Shown: in pieces, positions 46,473-55,000 of the stretch
Position numbering within the stretch: the stretch's first letter is position 1
Layout: the number at the start of each line of letters is the position of its first letter
Source: Desulfobulbaceae bacterium BRH_c16a
Lineage (GTDB): Bacteria > Desulfobacterota > Desulfobulbia > Desulfobulbales > Desulfocapsaceae
Reading direction: 5' to 3'
DNA: 55,590 nt
Assembly: GCA_000961725.1 (NCBI GenBank)
Contig: LADS01000065.1
Coordinates: 1 to 55,590 of the forward strand
Notes under the pieces: generated by a model
Told to the model about the DNA's origin: nothing
The model's database searches: none
What the model saw: only the letters and a program-made list of their open reading frames with translations
Made by a program: the position numbers and the translations under genes

Positions 46473-48158
46473 TCAGCTTCTGGTCAATTGACGATACTTG
46501 ATGCGATGCGGTTGGTCGGCAGCGCTGCCAAGTCTTACTTTTCGGTCTTTTTCGTAATCCGAGTAATTACCTTCGAACCACACAACATTTGAGTCTCCTT
46601 CAAATGCCAGGATATGGGTGGCAATCCTGTCGAGAAACCACCTGTCATGGCTGATGACCACAGCGCATCCCCCGAAATTTTCCAGAGCCTCCTCCAGCGC
46701 CCGCAAGGTGTTGACATCGAGATCGTTGGTGGGTTCATCGAGCAGCAGGACGTTGCCGCCTTTTTTTAAAGTCCTTGCAAGATGCACTCGATTTCGCTGG
46801 CCGCCGGAAAGCAGGCCTACTTTTTTCTGTTGTTCGGTACCTGAAAAATTAAATTTGCCGACGTACGCACGGCTGTTGATTTCACGGTCGCCGAGCCAGA
46901 TGGTGTCTTGACCGTCGGAAATGACCTGCCAAATGGATTGCTCGGGATCAAGCTGCTCGCGGCTTTGGTCGACATAGGCGAGTTTCACGGTTTCTCCGAT
47001 CCGAATCGCGCCTTTATCAGGTGCTTCCTGACCGAGAATCATTTTGAAAAGGGTAGTCTTGCCTGCCCCGTTGGGCCCGATGATTCCGACAATACCGCCC
47101 GGTGGAAGGCTGAAATTCATATCTTCCACGAGAACGCGATCGCCAAAACATTTGGTCACATCTTCAACCTCAATGACGACCTTGCCCAGACGTGGGCCGG
47201 GGGGAATATAGATTTCCAGTTCTTTGGCCAGCTTGTCCGATTCCTGGGAAAAGAGCTTTTCATAGGAACTGATACGAGCCTTCGACTTCGTCCTCCTTCC
47301 TTTCGGCGACATTTTGATCCATTCAAGTTCCCGACGCAGGGTGCGTTGTCGTTCGGTCTCCTTCTTTTCTTCCAGGGCCAGTCTTTTTTCTTTCTGTTCC
47401 AGCCAAGAGGAATAATTGCCTTTCCATGGGATGCCCACTCCGCGGTCGAGTTCAAGGATCCAGCCCGCTACATTGTCGAGAAAATACCGGTCATGGGTTA
47501 CCGCGATAATAGTCCCCTCGTAAGCCTGGAGATGTTGTTCAAGCCAGGCGACCGATTCGGCATCGAGGTGGTTGGTGGGTTCGTCGAGAAGGAGAATGTC
47601 GGGCTGTTTGAGAAGAATACGGCACAATGCGACCCGCCGTTTCTCGCCACCGGACAAAACACCGCATTTGGTCTGGGATGGCGGACACCGCAAGGCATCC
47701 ATGGCCATTTCCAGACGGCTGTCGAGGTCCCACGCGTTGAAATGGTCGAGTTTGTCCTGGACGATTCCCTGCCGCTCGATGAGAGCCTGCATTTCATCGT
47801 CGGTCATGGGTTCGGCAAACTTCTCGTTAATCTCGTTAAACTCTTTCAAAAGATCGACTATTTCCTGCACTCCCTCTTCGACGATTTCTTTCACCGTCCG
47901 GTCGGGGGCCAATTCAGGTTCCTGTTCAAGGTAATCCACCCTGTGACCGGGAGCGAGATGCGTCTCGCCGTTAAAATCCTTGTCGATTCCTGCAAGAATT
48001 TTCAGCAGGGTGCTCTTGCCGGAACCGTTGAGGCCGAGAACACCTATCTTGGCTCCGTAAAAATAAGAGAGAGATATATCTTTGAGAATGGGTTTGCTGT
48101 CGTAGTACTTGCTTACTTTTATCATCGAATAGATGATTTTTTTATCGTCTGTGCTCAT
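46473..48158 (-). CDS. ettA: Energy-dependent translational throttle protein EttA (ABC-F)
   Basis: A 561-residue ABC-F protein with two nucleotide-binding domains in one chain and no membrane part: Walker A GLNGSGKST and GPNGAGKTT, signatures LSGGEKRRVAL and LSGGQRNRVHL, Walker B LLLDEPTNHLD and LLLDEPTNDLD. The interdomain linker and the arm typical of EttA are present (about 245-325). It binds the ribosomal E site and gates the first elongation step by ATP/ADP ratio. AAGGA precedes ATG 48158. Confidence 0.95.
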   Translation of the reverse strand: MSTDDKKIIYSMIKVSKYYDSKPILKDISLSYFYGAKIGVLGLNGSGKSTLLKILAGIDKDFNGETHLAPGHRVDYLEQEPELAPDRTVKEIVEEGVQEIVDLLKEFNEINEKFAEPMTDDEMQALIERQGIVQDKLDHFNAWDLDSRLEMAMDALRCPPSQTKCGVLSGGEKRRVALCRILLKQPDILLLDEPTNHLDAESVAWLEQHLQAYEGTIIAVTHDRYFLDNVAGWILELDRGVGIPWKGNYSSWLEQKEKRLALEEKKETERQRTLRRELEWIKMSPKGRRTKSKARISSYEKLFSQESDKLAKELEIYIPPGPRLGKVVIEVEDVTKCFGDRVLVEDMNFSLPPGGIVGIIGPNGAGKTTLFKMILGQEAPDKGAIRIGETVKLAYVDQSREQLDPEQSIWQVISDGQDTIWLGDREINSRAYVGKFNFSGTEQQKKVGLLSGGQRNRVHLARTLKKGGNVLLLDEPTNDLDVNTLRALEEALENFGGCAVVISHDRWFLDRIATHILAFEGDSNVVWFEGNYSDYEKDRKVRLGSAADQPHRIKYRQLTRS

Positions 48159-48233
48159 CGTGTGTTCCTTGTTAAATATTGCTAAGCGGGATCTTCCGTT
48201 TCTTCCTGTTAAATATCCGATTAATGTAATGTT

Positions 48234-48304
48234 TTAGTACCTTAGAAATTCATATCTTGTTTTTTATGAATGAATTTCGTGAAGGTACTTATACCCCCTT
48301 GGGT
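48234..48304. repeat. Structured intergenic repeat, copy B
   Basis: AGTACCTT (48236-48243) pairs with AAGGTACT (48282-48289). The inner stem is GAAATTCAT/ATGAATTTC, unlike that of copies A and C in sequence but still perfectly paired. The loop again reads ATCTTGTTTTTTAT. The tail is ATACCCCCTTGGGT, an ACCC/GGGT hairpin. Lies between the ettA start and the transglycosylase end. Confidence 0.8.
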
Positions 48305-48389
48305 ATTAGCTGTTGATAAAGAAAAAGACTACAGTTTTTTACCGCAACCGGATGAAAATATAGTCCAAAATGAAAGAGTGGGGGTACAT

Positions 48390-49022
48390 TTATCTAAAGA
48401 CCCGGTTTTTAAGCAAATAGACATAGTAGGCGTTTACTTTGCCGATAAGGTCTTCGGTCTCCCGATAGGGAGCGTGGCTCTTCCGACTCAGGGACTCCGT
48501 GTATTCTCCGGCATTCCAGGCTGAAACCACCAGATCGAGTCTGCCGTCAAATTTAAAATTGTATTTTGCCACCAGATAACAGGTGATCAGGATATTGATC
48601 GCCGGATCGAAAAGGTCTTCCTCCTGGAGATTTTGCAGCTGTTGTCTGGAGACATAACGAAAAGTGGTGCGGGATCCTCCCAGTTCCTTTGCCGCCTGTT
48701 GGCCCGTTGTAAAAAGGATCTGGCCCAGACCAAGGGCCTTCTTGCTCGAAACGGCTGTCGGATTTGCCCCTGATTCAGCCAGAATAAGGGCCCGGACAAA
48801 ATCCGGGCTGACTTTATGCTTTGGTCGAAAATAGGAAAAACCGGCAAAATAGCGGATCAGATGATCATAACGGGCAAGTTTTTCAATATCCTGCCGATGA
48901 ACGGAACTGTCTCTGTATTTGCCGACCGAATGAGAGAGGCTCCCCCCGCTGACAGTCGCAGTTGAAAGCAGGACAATGGTAAGCAGCAGGCAATGGACCG
49001 TCAGGGCTTTCCGATGTCTCAT
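48390..49022 (-). CDS. Exported lytic transglycosylase (SLT domain)
   Basis: A 210-residue protein with a signal peptide (hydrophobic about 8-25) and one soluble lytic transglycosylase domain: catalytic Glu in ALILAESGANP, then KKALGLGQI, and NILITCYLVAKYNFKFD with WNAGEY. It cleaves peptidoglycan glycan strands to anhydro-muropeptides in the periplasm. It starts directly after the M18 aminopeptidase stop (TAG then ATG), so the two are co-translated. Confidence 0.88.
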   Translation of the reverse strand: MRHRKALTVHCLLLTIVLLSTATVSGGSLSHSVGKYRDSSVHRQDIEKLARYDHLIRYFAGFSYFRPKHKVSPDFVRALILAESGANPTAVSSKKALGLGQILFTTGQQAAKELGGSRTTFRYVSRQQLQNLQEEDLFDPAINILITCYLVAKYNFKFDGRLDLVVSAWNAGEYTESLSRKSHAPYRETEDLIGKVNAYYVYLLKNRVFR

Positions 49023-50348
49023 CTATCTTGTCAATTGCCTGTGCATTTCACTTTTCAGAAACTGTTCGATGGTCTGGTAGAGCAGGAAAGGATCTCTTGC
49101 TCCGGTATGCTCACGAATCGAATGCATCGCAAGACTTGCGGCGCCGACGTCGACCGTGCGAATACCCTGCAGGGCGGAGGTTATGGGGCCTATTGTGCTG
49201 CCACAGGGCATATCGCTGCGCATCACAAATTCCTGTGGTGTGACGCCGGCCTCCCTGCAGATTTTTTTGTAGATTGCCGAGGTTACGCTGTTGGTCGCAT
49301 ACCGCTGATTGGCGTTGATTTTTATGACCGGTCCTTTATTGAGTTGTATCTCATGGCCGGGATCGATTTTCTCCATGAAGTTGGGATGGGATGCATGGGC
49401 GTTGTCCATGGACACGAGGAAAGAATTGCTCAAGGCGATCCTTCTGGTTTCTGCATCCGGGATGATGCGCTGAAGGACAGAGTCTAAAAATGAGCTGTTG
49501 GCCCCGGAAGTTGAAGTCGAACCGTTTTCTTCGTGATTGGCGCAGAACAGCAGATTGTTTCTTGTCTTGTCGGCAGTTGCCAGTGCCGTCATGCCGGCAT
49601 GACAGCTGAGCAGGTTGTCGAGCCGAGCGGAACTGATGAACTCATTTTTTACGCCGGTATAGACCGGTTGTTGAAAATCATAGCAGAAGAGATCGAAGGA
49701 AAGGATTTCACGCACCATCAATTGAGGGTGCTCGATTTTAAGCTGATCAAGCAGGATGGAATTTAAATCGGGCAGCTGCTGTTCAACCGCTTGGCAGAGT
49801 ATGGGAGGAAGATGCTTTTGCTGATTGATTCCGCCGTTTTTGTTTGCTTCCCTGTCAAGGTGAATAGCGATACTGGGAATCGTCAGAAGTGGCCGGAAAA
49901 AATTGATCAGCAGAACCTCAAGGCTGCCATCGGCCATTTCACAACACACCCGACCGGCAAGCGACAGGTCCCGGTCAAACCATGGGGCAAGCAGGCTCCC
50001 TCCATATACCTCCACTCCGAGTTGAAGATATGAGCCGGTCTTCAGGTCGGCTCGCGGCTTGATCTGCAGGCAGGGGCTGTCTGTGTGAGCCGCAAGCATC
50101 CTGAGACCATGCTCGGCAGTTTCCATGCTGCCGAGAGTAAACGCAATAGTCGCCGCATTGTTTCGACAGAGGAAATAGGAGCGGCCCCTGTCGAGTTGCC
50201 AGTGTTCGGTCTCATGGAGCTGAATAAAATCATGCTGCAGAAGAAAATCACGGGTGTTGGCAACTGCATGAAACGGAGTGGGCGAGGAGTAGAGAAAGGC
50301 AAAGAGATTCTTGTTAAAAACAGAATTATCCATAAGTCCGGTCGTCAT
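49023..50348 (-). CDS. M18-family aminopeptidase
   Basis: A 441-residue zinc aminopeptidase of the aspartyl-aminopeptidase type, shown by AAHTDSP, SSARLDNL, ANHEENGST, DNAHASHPN and SDMPCGSTIGP. It has no signal peptide and trims peptides in the cytoplasm as a large dodecamer. An in-frame ATG at 50333 (MDNSVFNK) fits family starts slightly better than ATG 50348. Its stop is directly joined to the transglycosylase start. The combination with a murein enzyme suggests peptide recycling, which is inference. Confidence 0.92.
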   Translation of the reverse strand: MTTGLMDNSVFNKNLFAFLYSSPTPFHAVANTRDFLLQHDFIQLHETEHWQLDRGRSYFLCRNNAATIAFTLGSMETAEHGLRMLAAHTDSPCLQIKPRADLKTGSYLQLGVEVYGGSLLAPWFDRDLSLAGRVCCEMADGSLEVLLINFFRPLLTIPSIAIHLDREANKNGGINQQKHLPPILCQAVEQQLPDLNSILLDQLKIEHPQLMVREILSFDLFCYDFQQPVYTGVKNEFISSARLDNLLSCHAGMTALATADKTRNNLLFCANHEENGSTSTSGANSSFLDSVLQRIIPDAETRRIALSNSFLVSMDNAHASHPNFMEKIDPGHEIQLNKGPVIKINANQRYATNSVTSAIYKKICREAGVTPQEFVMRSDMPCGSTIGPITSALQGIRTVDVGAASLAMHSIREHTGARDPFLLYQTIEQFLKSEMHRQLTR

Positions 50349-50371
50349 CTGAAAAGGTATGAAGTGAAATG

Positions 50372-51073
50372 CTATGATTCGGCGACATTTTTGTAGGCGG
50401 CGATCATACTTTTTACACTCTTTAAGGTCGCATAGGAAGCAGATGGCTTCGATTGTTCGCCGACGCCGGTCAAAGACGGTTGCTGCAAATCGCCGCCGAC
50501 CGGTTTGTCGCCGGAGATGGTTTGCAGCAGTTCTTCCTGCGTTTTCATAAGGAGTTCCTGTCTGGCCTGCGCTTCCTTGACAGTGGCTTGAGCGGCGATT
50601 CTTCGGTCGGCAGCTGAAGGATTGGCCGGTGCAAGGGCAGCTCTCTTGATGGTTTGCATTTTAGCCAGAGTGGCATCGGGAGTAGATTCCTTTCCTACGT
50701 CTATACCCACCTCTCCGCCAACTGCATACGACTTGCCGTCGGGACCTTTCTGCAAAGTAAATGATGCACTCCCTCTGGCATATCGGCCGGCAGCAGCAAG
50801 ATGAGCCTGTTCATGGGTTCTGACTTCCATATCCCGGCGTTTGAGATCCTGCAGCTGCTGAATCTCCTGCCTGTCAAGGTGCAGTGTGTTTTCTTTTTCT
50901 CCGGAACCGGTGCGTGAAGAGCGCTCTTTTCCCTCTCTGGACAGGGTGACCGGATCCTCTGAGGGTGATGATGAGACAGGCCCCGATGATTTTCCCGAAG
51001 GGGAGGCGTTGTTGCGCTGTTTGCTGTAAAGACCGGTGCCGACAACCGGTTGGGTGATTGAGTAAGCTTCCAT
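50372..51073 (-). CDS. Putative metalloprotease, SprA-related (CJM1_0395 type)
   Basis: A 233-residue protein with a Ser/Pro-rich N-terminus (1-75) and a conserved core around RRDMEVRTHEQAHLAAAG, YAVGGEVGID and AQATVKEAQARQEL. The HEQAH segment (His, Glu, His) looks like the zinc helix HExxH, from which the metalloprotease label comes; activity has not been shown for most members. No signal peptide or membrane segment. It follows the repeat copy C and precedes the M18 gene by 23 bases. Confidence 0.8.
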   Translation of the reverse strand: MEAYSITQPVVGTGLYSKQRNNASPSGKSSGPVSSSPSEDPVTLSREGKERSSRTGSGEKENTLHLDRQEIQQLQDLKRRDMEVRTHEQAHLAAAGRYARGSASFTLQKGPDGKSYAVGGEVGIDVGKESTPDATLAKMQTIKRAALAPANPSAADRRIAAQATVKEAQARQELLMKTQEELLQTISGDKPVGGDLQQPSLTGVGEQSKPSASYATLKSVKSMIAAYKNVAES

Positions 51074-51149
51074 AAATGCCCTGCTTTATGATCCGTTACT
51101 TTCAGTATAGAATACATTGCCGGTGATAGCAAACAGCCCTGTGATTTAA

Positions 51150-51230
51150 CACCCCACAAGGGGGTATAAGTGCCTTTCGCAGATTATTTTCTTGATTTTT
51201 ATAAACGAAAAATAATCTGAAGGCACTAAA
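51150..51230. repeat. Structured intergenic repeat, copy C (tail on the opposite side)
   Basis: AGTGCCTT (51169-51176) pairs with AAGGCACT (51220-51227); compared with copies A and B both arms changed together (T-A to C-G). The inner stem is CAGATTATTTT (51180-51190) with AAAATAATCTG (51209-51219), eleven pairs. The CAAGGGGGTATA tail, a hairpin ACCCC/GGGGT at 51151-51165, lies to the left, while the loop keeps the same CTTGATTTTTATA orientation as in A and B. Confidence 0.8.
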
Positions 51231-51272
51231 CAGACCGCGCCGATAGGCAGGCAGAGGCGCTTTCAACATTGA

Positions 51273-52271
51273 TCAACGTTGAAAGAGATCTCCAAGTCCG
51301 CCCAGCACCGAACCCTCTCCCTTGCTGGAATAACCCGCATTATTTTGTGGTGCCGCACGATGAATTCTGCCGGCAAGCCGGGAAAACGGCAGGGATTGGA
51401 GCCATGCATGTCCCGGACCGGTTATAGTCGCAAAGAAAAAACCCTCTCCACCAAAAATGGCAGATTTGACTCCACCGACAAACTCGATGTCGTAATTGAT
51501 GTTTTTTGTGATGGCGACAAGGCAGCCGGTATCAACCCGCAGGGTTTCACCCGGTTGCAGATCCTTCTGAATAATGGTGCCTCCGGCATGGACAAATATT
51601 CTTCCGTCGCCTTCCAGCTTCTGCATAATAAAACCTTCCCCGCCGAAAAGTGCAGTGCCTATCTTTTTTTGAAACTCTACACCGATTGACACCCCCTTGG
51701 CTGCACAGAGGAAGGCATCCTTCTGACAGACAAGCTTGCCGCCGTAATCCTTCAAATCCAGGGCGATGATTTTGCCAGGATAGGGGGCGGCAAATGCCAC
51801 TTTTCCTTTGCCGCTGCCCCGGTGAGTGAACACCGTCGAAAAGAGGCCTTCGCCGGTAATGAGCCTTTTGCCTGCACCCAGCATTTTATCAAGGAAGCCG
51901 GCACTCGATGTTTCGCTCCCATCGCCGAAAATTGTCTGCATCTGAATATTGTTGGACATGTACATCATCGTACCTGCCTCGGCGACGGCGCTTTCCTGCG
52001 GGTCGAGTTCAATCTCGACAAACTGCATTTCACTGCCGAAAATCTGGTAATCTATTTCATCGGCGCCAACTTTCGGGAGAAGTCCGGGGGGAGGAGTCAT
52101 TCCTTCCTGGGACAATTCGGTACATTGCGATATTTCCTGCCAGTTCTGAAAACCCTGCCGCCAGACATAGGTGTTTGATGAATATATACCATTTTGCAGG
52201 TTTGCCAGAATCTCTGCTGCAGAATAAGGCCCCTCTTGCTTTCCACCGATTGCTACATACCAACTCTTCAT
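51273..52271 (-). CDS. TIGR00266/AIM24-family protein with N-terminal GYF_2 domain
   Basis: A 332-residue protein. Residues 1-50 match a GYF_2 protein-interaction domain (WYVAIGGKQEGPYSAAEI, VWRQGFQNWQEI); from about 80 to 300 is the AIM24/DUF124 beta-sandwich (MMYMSNNIQMQT, GEGLFSTVFTHRGSGKGKVAF, FGGEGFIMQKLEGDGRIF and FGGEGFFFATI). A Gly/Ser-rich tail ends it. AIM24 is known in yeast mitochondria; bacterial members have no settled function. Nothing suggests export. It is transcribed toward the metalloprotease gene with repeat copy C between. Confidence 0.87.
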   Translation of the reverse strand: MKSWYVAIGGKQEGPYSAAEILANLQNGIYSSNTYVWRQGFQNWQEISQCTELSQEGMTPPPGLLPKVGADEIDYQIFGSEMQFVEIELDPQESAVAEAGTMMYMSNNIQMQTIFGDGSETSSAGFLDKMLGAGKRLITGEGLFSTVFTHRGSGKGKVAFAAPYPGKIIALDLKDYGGKLVCQKDAFLCAAKGVSIGVEFQKKIGTALFGGEGFIMQKLEGDGRIFVHAGGTIIQKDLQPGETLRVDTGCLVAITKNINYDIEFVGGVKSAIFGGEGFFFATITGPGHAWLQSLPFSRLAGRIHRAAPQNNAGYSSKGEGSVLGGLGDLFQR

Positions 52272-52304
52272 GGCTTGCTCTCCAATCCTGTCTTGGTTTT
52301 TCGA

Positions 52305-53294
52305 TCAATTCAATCTTTCTTTCAAGTCGTAGAGTGTTTCGAGATACTCATCCTTGAATTTCAGGTTTTTACCAGTATTTTCCATCTCTTCGATCAGCGA
52401 ATCAACAGCCGGCCGAAGATCGATGCCGAGACGGCTGGAGCCTTCCCGGTTAGCCCGGTCAATTACCATGATGGAATAGTAACTCACCGTCATCCTCGAG
52501 GCTGAATCGCGTCGAAACAGATAGAGCCGCCCACCAATGGTATTCAGAAAAAATCCGGCATAATCGTGCAGGCCGTCAAGGGGAATATTCAGGGAGTATT
52601 CCCGCTGCAGATATTCCGGCTGATAGGTAAGAGTATAGAAAGTTTTTAATATCTGCTCAAAAGAACCTTTCTCGCGATCCAGGATTCCTTTGAGAATTGT
52701 GATGTTTTCCTGGTCAAGAATCCTGAAAAAATGAGCCGTATTTTGTAAAAGGGTAAATAGATCGTCCGTTTCGCGGATAACCACCGGTGGATTATCGATG
52801 AGTTTCTGCAGCAATCTGGAGAAGTGCACCTTGCTCGGTTCTTTGAGACCGAAGTCCTGCATATAGGGTTGCTGGTCAAGGTGGGCATAAAAATCATTCA
52901 GTTCATCAATAAGATGATCGTAGTCAACGGTTGCTGCAGGAGGCTGTTTTTTCTCTGCCGGATTCTCTTCAGGAGTTGCAGCAGCTTCTCCTTCATTTGC
53001 TGTTTTTCCCGGCGAAGCAAGACCATTTTCTGCGGGCAGAGAGATATTTCCAGGCAAGTTGTCGACATTCGCTATGTTTTTTTCGTCCAGGTTCTGCGAT
53101 GAAGTCGGCAACTGGCCGAGAGTGGTGGAAGTATCCTTTTGTCCGGGTAGGATCTCCGACCCTGGAGGCATTTGCCGCAAATAAAGAAAAATTCCTATAC
53201 TGGAAATGATAATTGCGGCGATGAGGAAATAAATAAAAGTTTTGGAAGTTTTTGCACGCGACCGAGGCCGTTCTGCTGGGGTATGTTCTGTCAT
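52305..53294 (-). CDS. DUF3014-type membrane-anchored protein
   Basis: A 329-residue protein with a short cytoplasmic N-terminus, one transmembrane segment (about 18-40, FIYFLIAAIIISSIGIFLYL) and a long Ala/Pro/Glu-rich spacer before a helical C-terminal domain that matches DUF3014: DLFTLLQNTAHFF, DYAGFFLNTIGGRLYLFRRD and YYSIMVIDRANR. Function is unknown. ATG 53294 is preferred over the upstream frame opening at 53384 because it lies just before the anchor; no strong ribosome site is seen. It precedes the AIM24 gene by 33 bases, so they may be co-transcribed. Confidence 0.75.
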   Translation of the reverse strand: MTEHTPAERPRSRAKTSKTFIYFLIAAIIISSIGIFLYLRQMPPGSEILPGQKDTSTTLGQLPTSSQNLDEKNIANVDNLPGNISLPAENGLASPGKTANEGEAAATPEENPAEKKQPPAATVDYDHLIDELNDFYAHLDQQPYMQDFGLKEPSKVHFSRLLQKLIDNPPVVIRETDDLFTLLQNTAHFFRILDQENITILKGILDREKGSFEQILKTFYTLTYQPEYLQREYSLNIPLDGLHDYAGFFLNTIGGRLYLFRRDSASRMTVSYYSIMVIDRANREGSSRLGIDLRPAVDSLIEEMENTGKNLKFKDEYLETLYDLKERLN

Positions 53295-53468
53295 TCTATT
53301 ATAAGGCTTTTTATGTGGAGTTCGACCCCTTGGTATGGGGAAAATATGATATCGGAAGATACTCCATAAATCAGGCATTGTCACGGATGAATGGTTGTCC
53401 CGACCGTTCCGGCAGGGTCGGTGGCGAGCACCGACACATTATTCGCAGTGCTTATCCAGTTTTAGTGC

Positions 53469-53497
53469 TTGACTCATATCAATGAAAACACTATTTT
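53469..53497 (+). promoter_or_regulatory. Promoter candidate for the pyrophosphatase gene
   Basis: TTGACT (53469-53474), 17 bases, then TATTTT (53492-53497), about 90 bases before the start at 53590. Both boxes are close to the sigma-70 consensus with ideal spacing. A GGAGG ribosome site precedes the ATG. Confidence 0.5.
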
Positions 53498-53589
53498 GAT
53501 TTGTCGAATTTGTGTTAGTAAAAGATATTTAAGTAAAATATAGTATAGTTTATGGTTGTTATTATAAAAGTTAAATTGGAGGAACACTA

Positions 53590-54519
53590 ATGGCTATTTC
53601 TGTTGTTGGACATGCAAACCCAGATACCGATTCCGTCACTTCCGCAATCGCATTTGCCGCTCTCTTGAATGCACAAGGCACGGAAGCAAAAGCTTGTATG
53701 CAGATTGATGCGAAGGATCTCAATCCCGAATCTACAACCGTTCTGAAGCGTTTTGGCCTTGCCGCGCCGGAATTGATAACCGATGCCGCCGGCAAAGACG
53801 TAGCGCTGGTAGACTTCAGCGATCTGGCTCAGGGACCTGCCAATCTCGCCTCTGCAAATCTGGTTGCCGTAGTCGATCATCATAAAATTGGCGATGTCAC
53901 AACCAATAACCCCATTCTTTTTCGCGCAGAGCCTGTTGGCTGCACCGGCACCGTATTGAACAAAATGTTCAAGGAAGCCGGCATTGCCATACCGAAGAAC
54001 ATTGCCGGTGGAATGCTGGCCGCAATATTGAGCGATACCGTCAACTTCAAATCTCCTACCTGCACTGACGCCGACAAGGCCGCAGTAGCCGATCTCAAAG
54101 TCGTTGCCGGCGTAAGCGATACCGAAGAGCTTTTCATGGAAATGCTCAAAGCCAAATCGGCAGTAGCCGGTGTTCCTGCCAAGGATCTGTTGTTCCGCGA
54201 CTACAAAGATTTTGATATGAAAGGCAGCAAAGTAGGCGTTGGCCAGCTCGAACTCGCTACTCTCGACCAGGTAGCCGATGTTCGTGGCGAGCTGATGAAA
54301 GCAATGGAAGCAGTAAAAGCAGAAGGCCGTCACTCAGTCCTGCTCATGCTGACCGACGTTGTCAAAGAAGGCACCGACCTGGTAGTTCTGTCCGATGACC
54401 CAGCACTGATCGAAAAAGCATTCAACGGCAAACTCGACGGCAATTCCATGTGGATTCCCGGCATGATGAGCCGCAAAAAGCAAACCATCCCCAACCTGCA
54501 GAAAGCATTCGGTTGCTAA
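53590..54519 (+). CDS. ppaC: Manganese-dependent (family II) inorganic pyrophosphatase
   Basis: A 309-residue DHH-superfamily enzyme. Metal ligands appear in VVGHANPDTDSVTSA, LVDFSD and VVDHHKIGD, with the DHHA2 C-terminal domain carrying SRKKQTIPNL for substrate binding. It hydrolyses pyrophosphate to drive biosynthesis; the family needs Mn2+ or Co2+ and is common in anaerobes. CBS domains are absent, so it lacks nucleotide regulation. A strong promoter-like sequence precedes it and a strong terminator follows, suggesting a well-expressed single gene. Confidence 0.97.
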   Translation: MAISVVGHANPDTDSVTSAIAFAALLNAQGTEAKACMQIDAKDLNPESTTVLKRFGLAAPELITDAAGKDVALVDFSDLAQGPANLASANLVAVVDHHKIGDVTTNNPILFRAEPVGCTGTVLNKMFKEAGIAIPKNIAGGMLAAILSDTVNFKSPTCTDADKAAVADLKVVAGVSDTEELFMEMLKAKSAVAGVPAKDLLFRDYKDFDMKGSKVGVGQLELATLDQVADVRGELMKAMEAVKAEGRHSVLLMLTDVVKEGTDLVVLSDDPALIEKAFNGKLDGNSMWIPGMMSRKKQTIPNLQKAFGC

Positions 54520-54594
54520 TTGCAGTGAGATGTAATTTTTAAGCTGGAAATGCGCTACGACTCCTGAATCTTCAGTTGAGTTTCAGCACGGCTG

Positions 54595-54639
54595 AAAAAA
54601 GAGCAATTACCTTTAATGGTGATTGCTCTTTTTTTTTTG
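54595..54639 (+). terminator. Strong, probably bidirectional terminator after ppaC
   Basis: GAGCAATTACC (54601-54611) pairs with GGTGATTGCTC (54618-54628) with one T-G wobble, extended by A/T pairs, over a six-base loop, followed by ten T. A run of A on the other side would let it act on the opposite strand as well. Confidence 0.92.
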
Positions 54640-55000
54640 CCTGGTTTCCGGCAAGTTTTAGTGTGACCTGCACTGCTCTTTTATTTTTTTATAAAAGAGG
54701 AGGGATATTCAGGAGAAGTTTAGGTTGTCTTTTTAAAGTCACCAGGCGATCTGGCTGTTTTTTCGTAACTATTCTTTCAAAATTTCAACTTGCAAACATT
54801 TTAAAAAAGCATGAAGTATTAAGCAGGTTTAGGAGAATGGCAAAAGAACGAAGAAAAATATTCAGGTTGCAGGATGCTATGAGCAACAGCAAAATGCATA
54901 GTTGGATCTGGGGGATTAGAAAATATCTGCTGTAGGAGTATTTTAAGCGGGAAGTAAATTCCCTTAAAATTTAAGTCAAGATATTTTGGAAATATGTGGA
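54640..55000. other. Non-coding, hairpin-rich stretch before the intron
   Basis: No convincing gene. It holds CTCTTTTAT/ATAAAAGAG (54676-54699), ATTTTAA..GGGAA with TTCCC..TTAAAAT (about 54940-54970), and ATATTT/AAATAT (54981-54995), the last only five bases from the intron boundary. AT-rich with many small palindromes, so some are expected by chance. Confidence 0.5.

Noticed and set aside
46908..48185. A 425-codon open frame opposite ettA
   Set aside because: It mirrors the ABC-F gene and has no recognisable motif or ribosome site; a shadow frame.
54576..54935. A 119-codon frame after ppaC
   Set aside because: It runs through the ppaC terminator and another hairpin, starts without a ribosome site and has odd composition.
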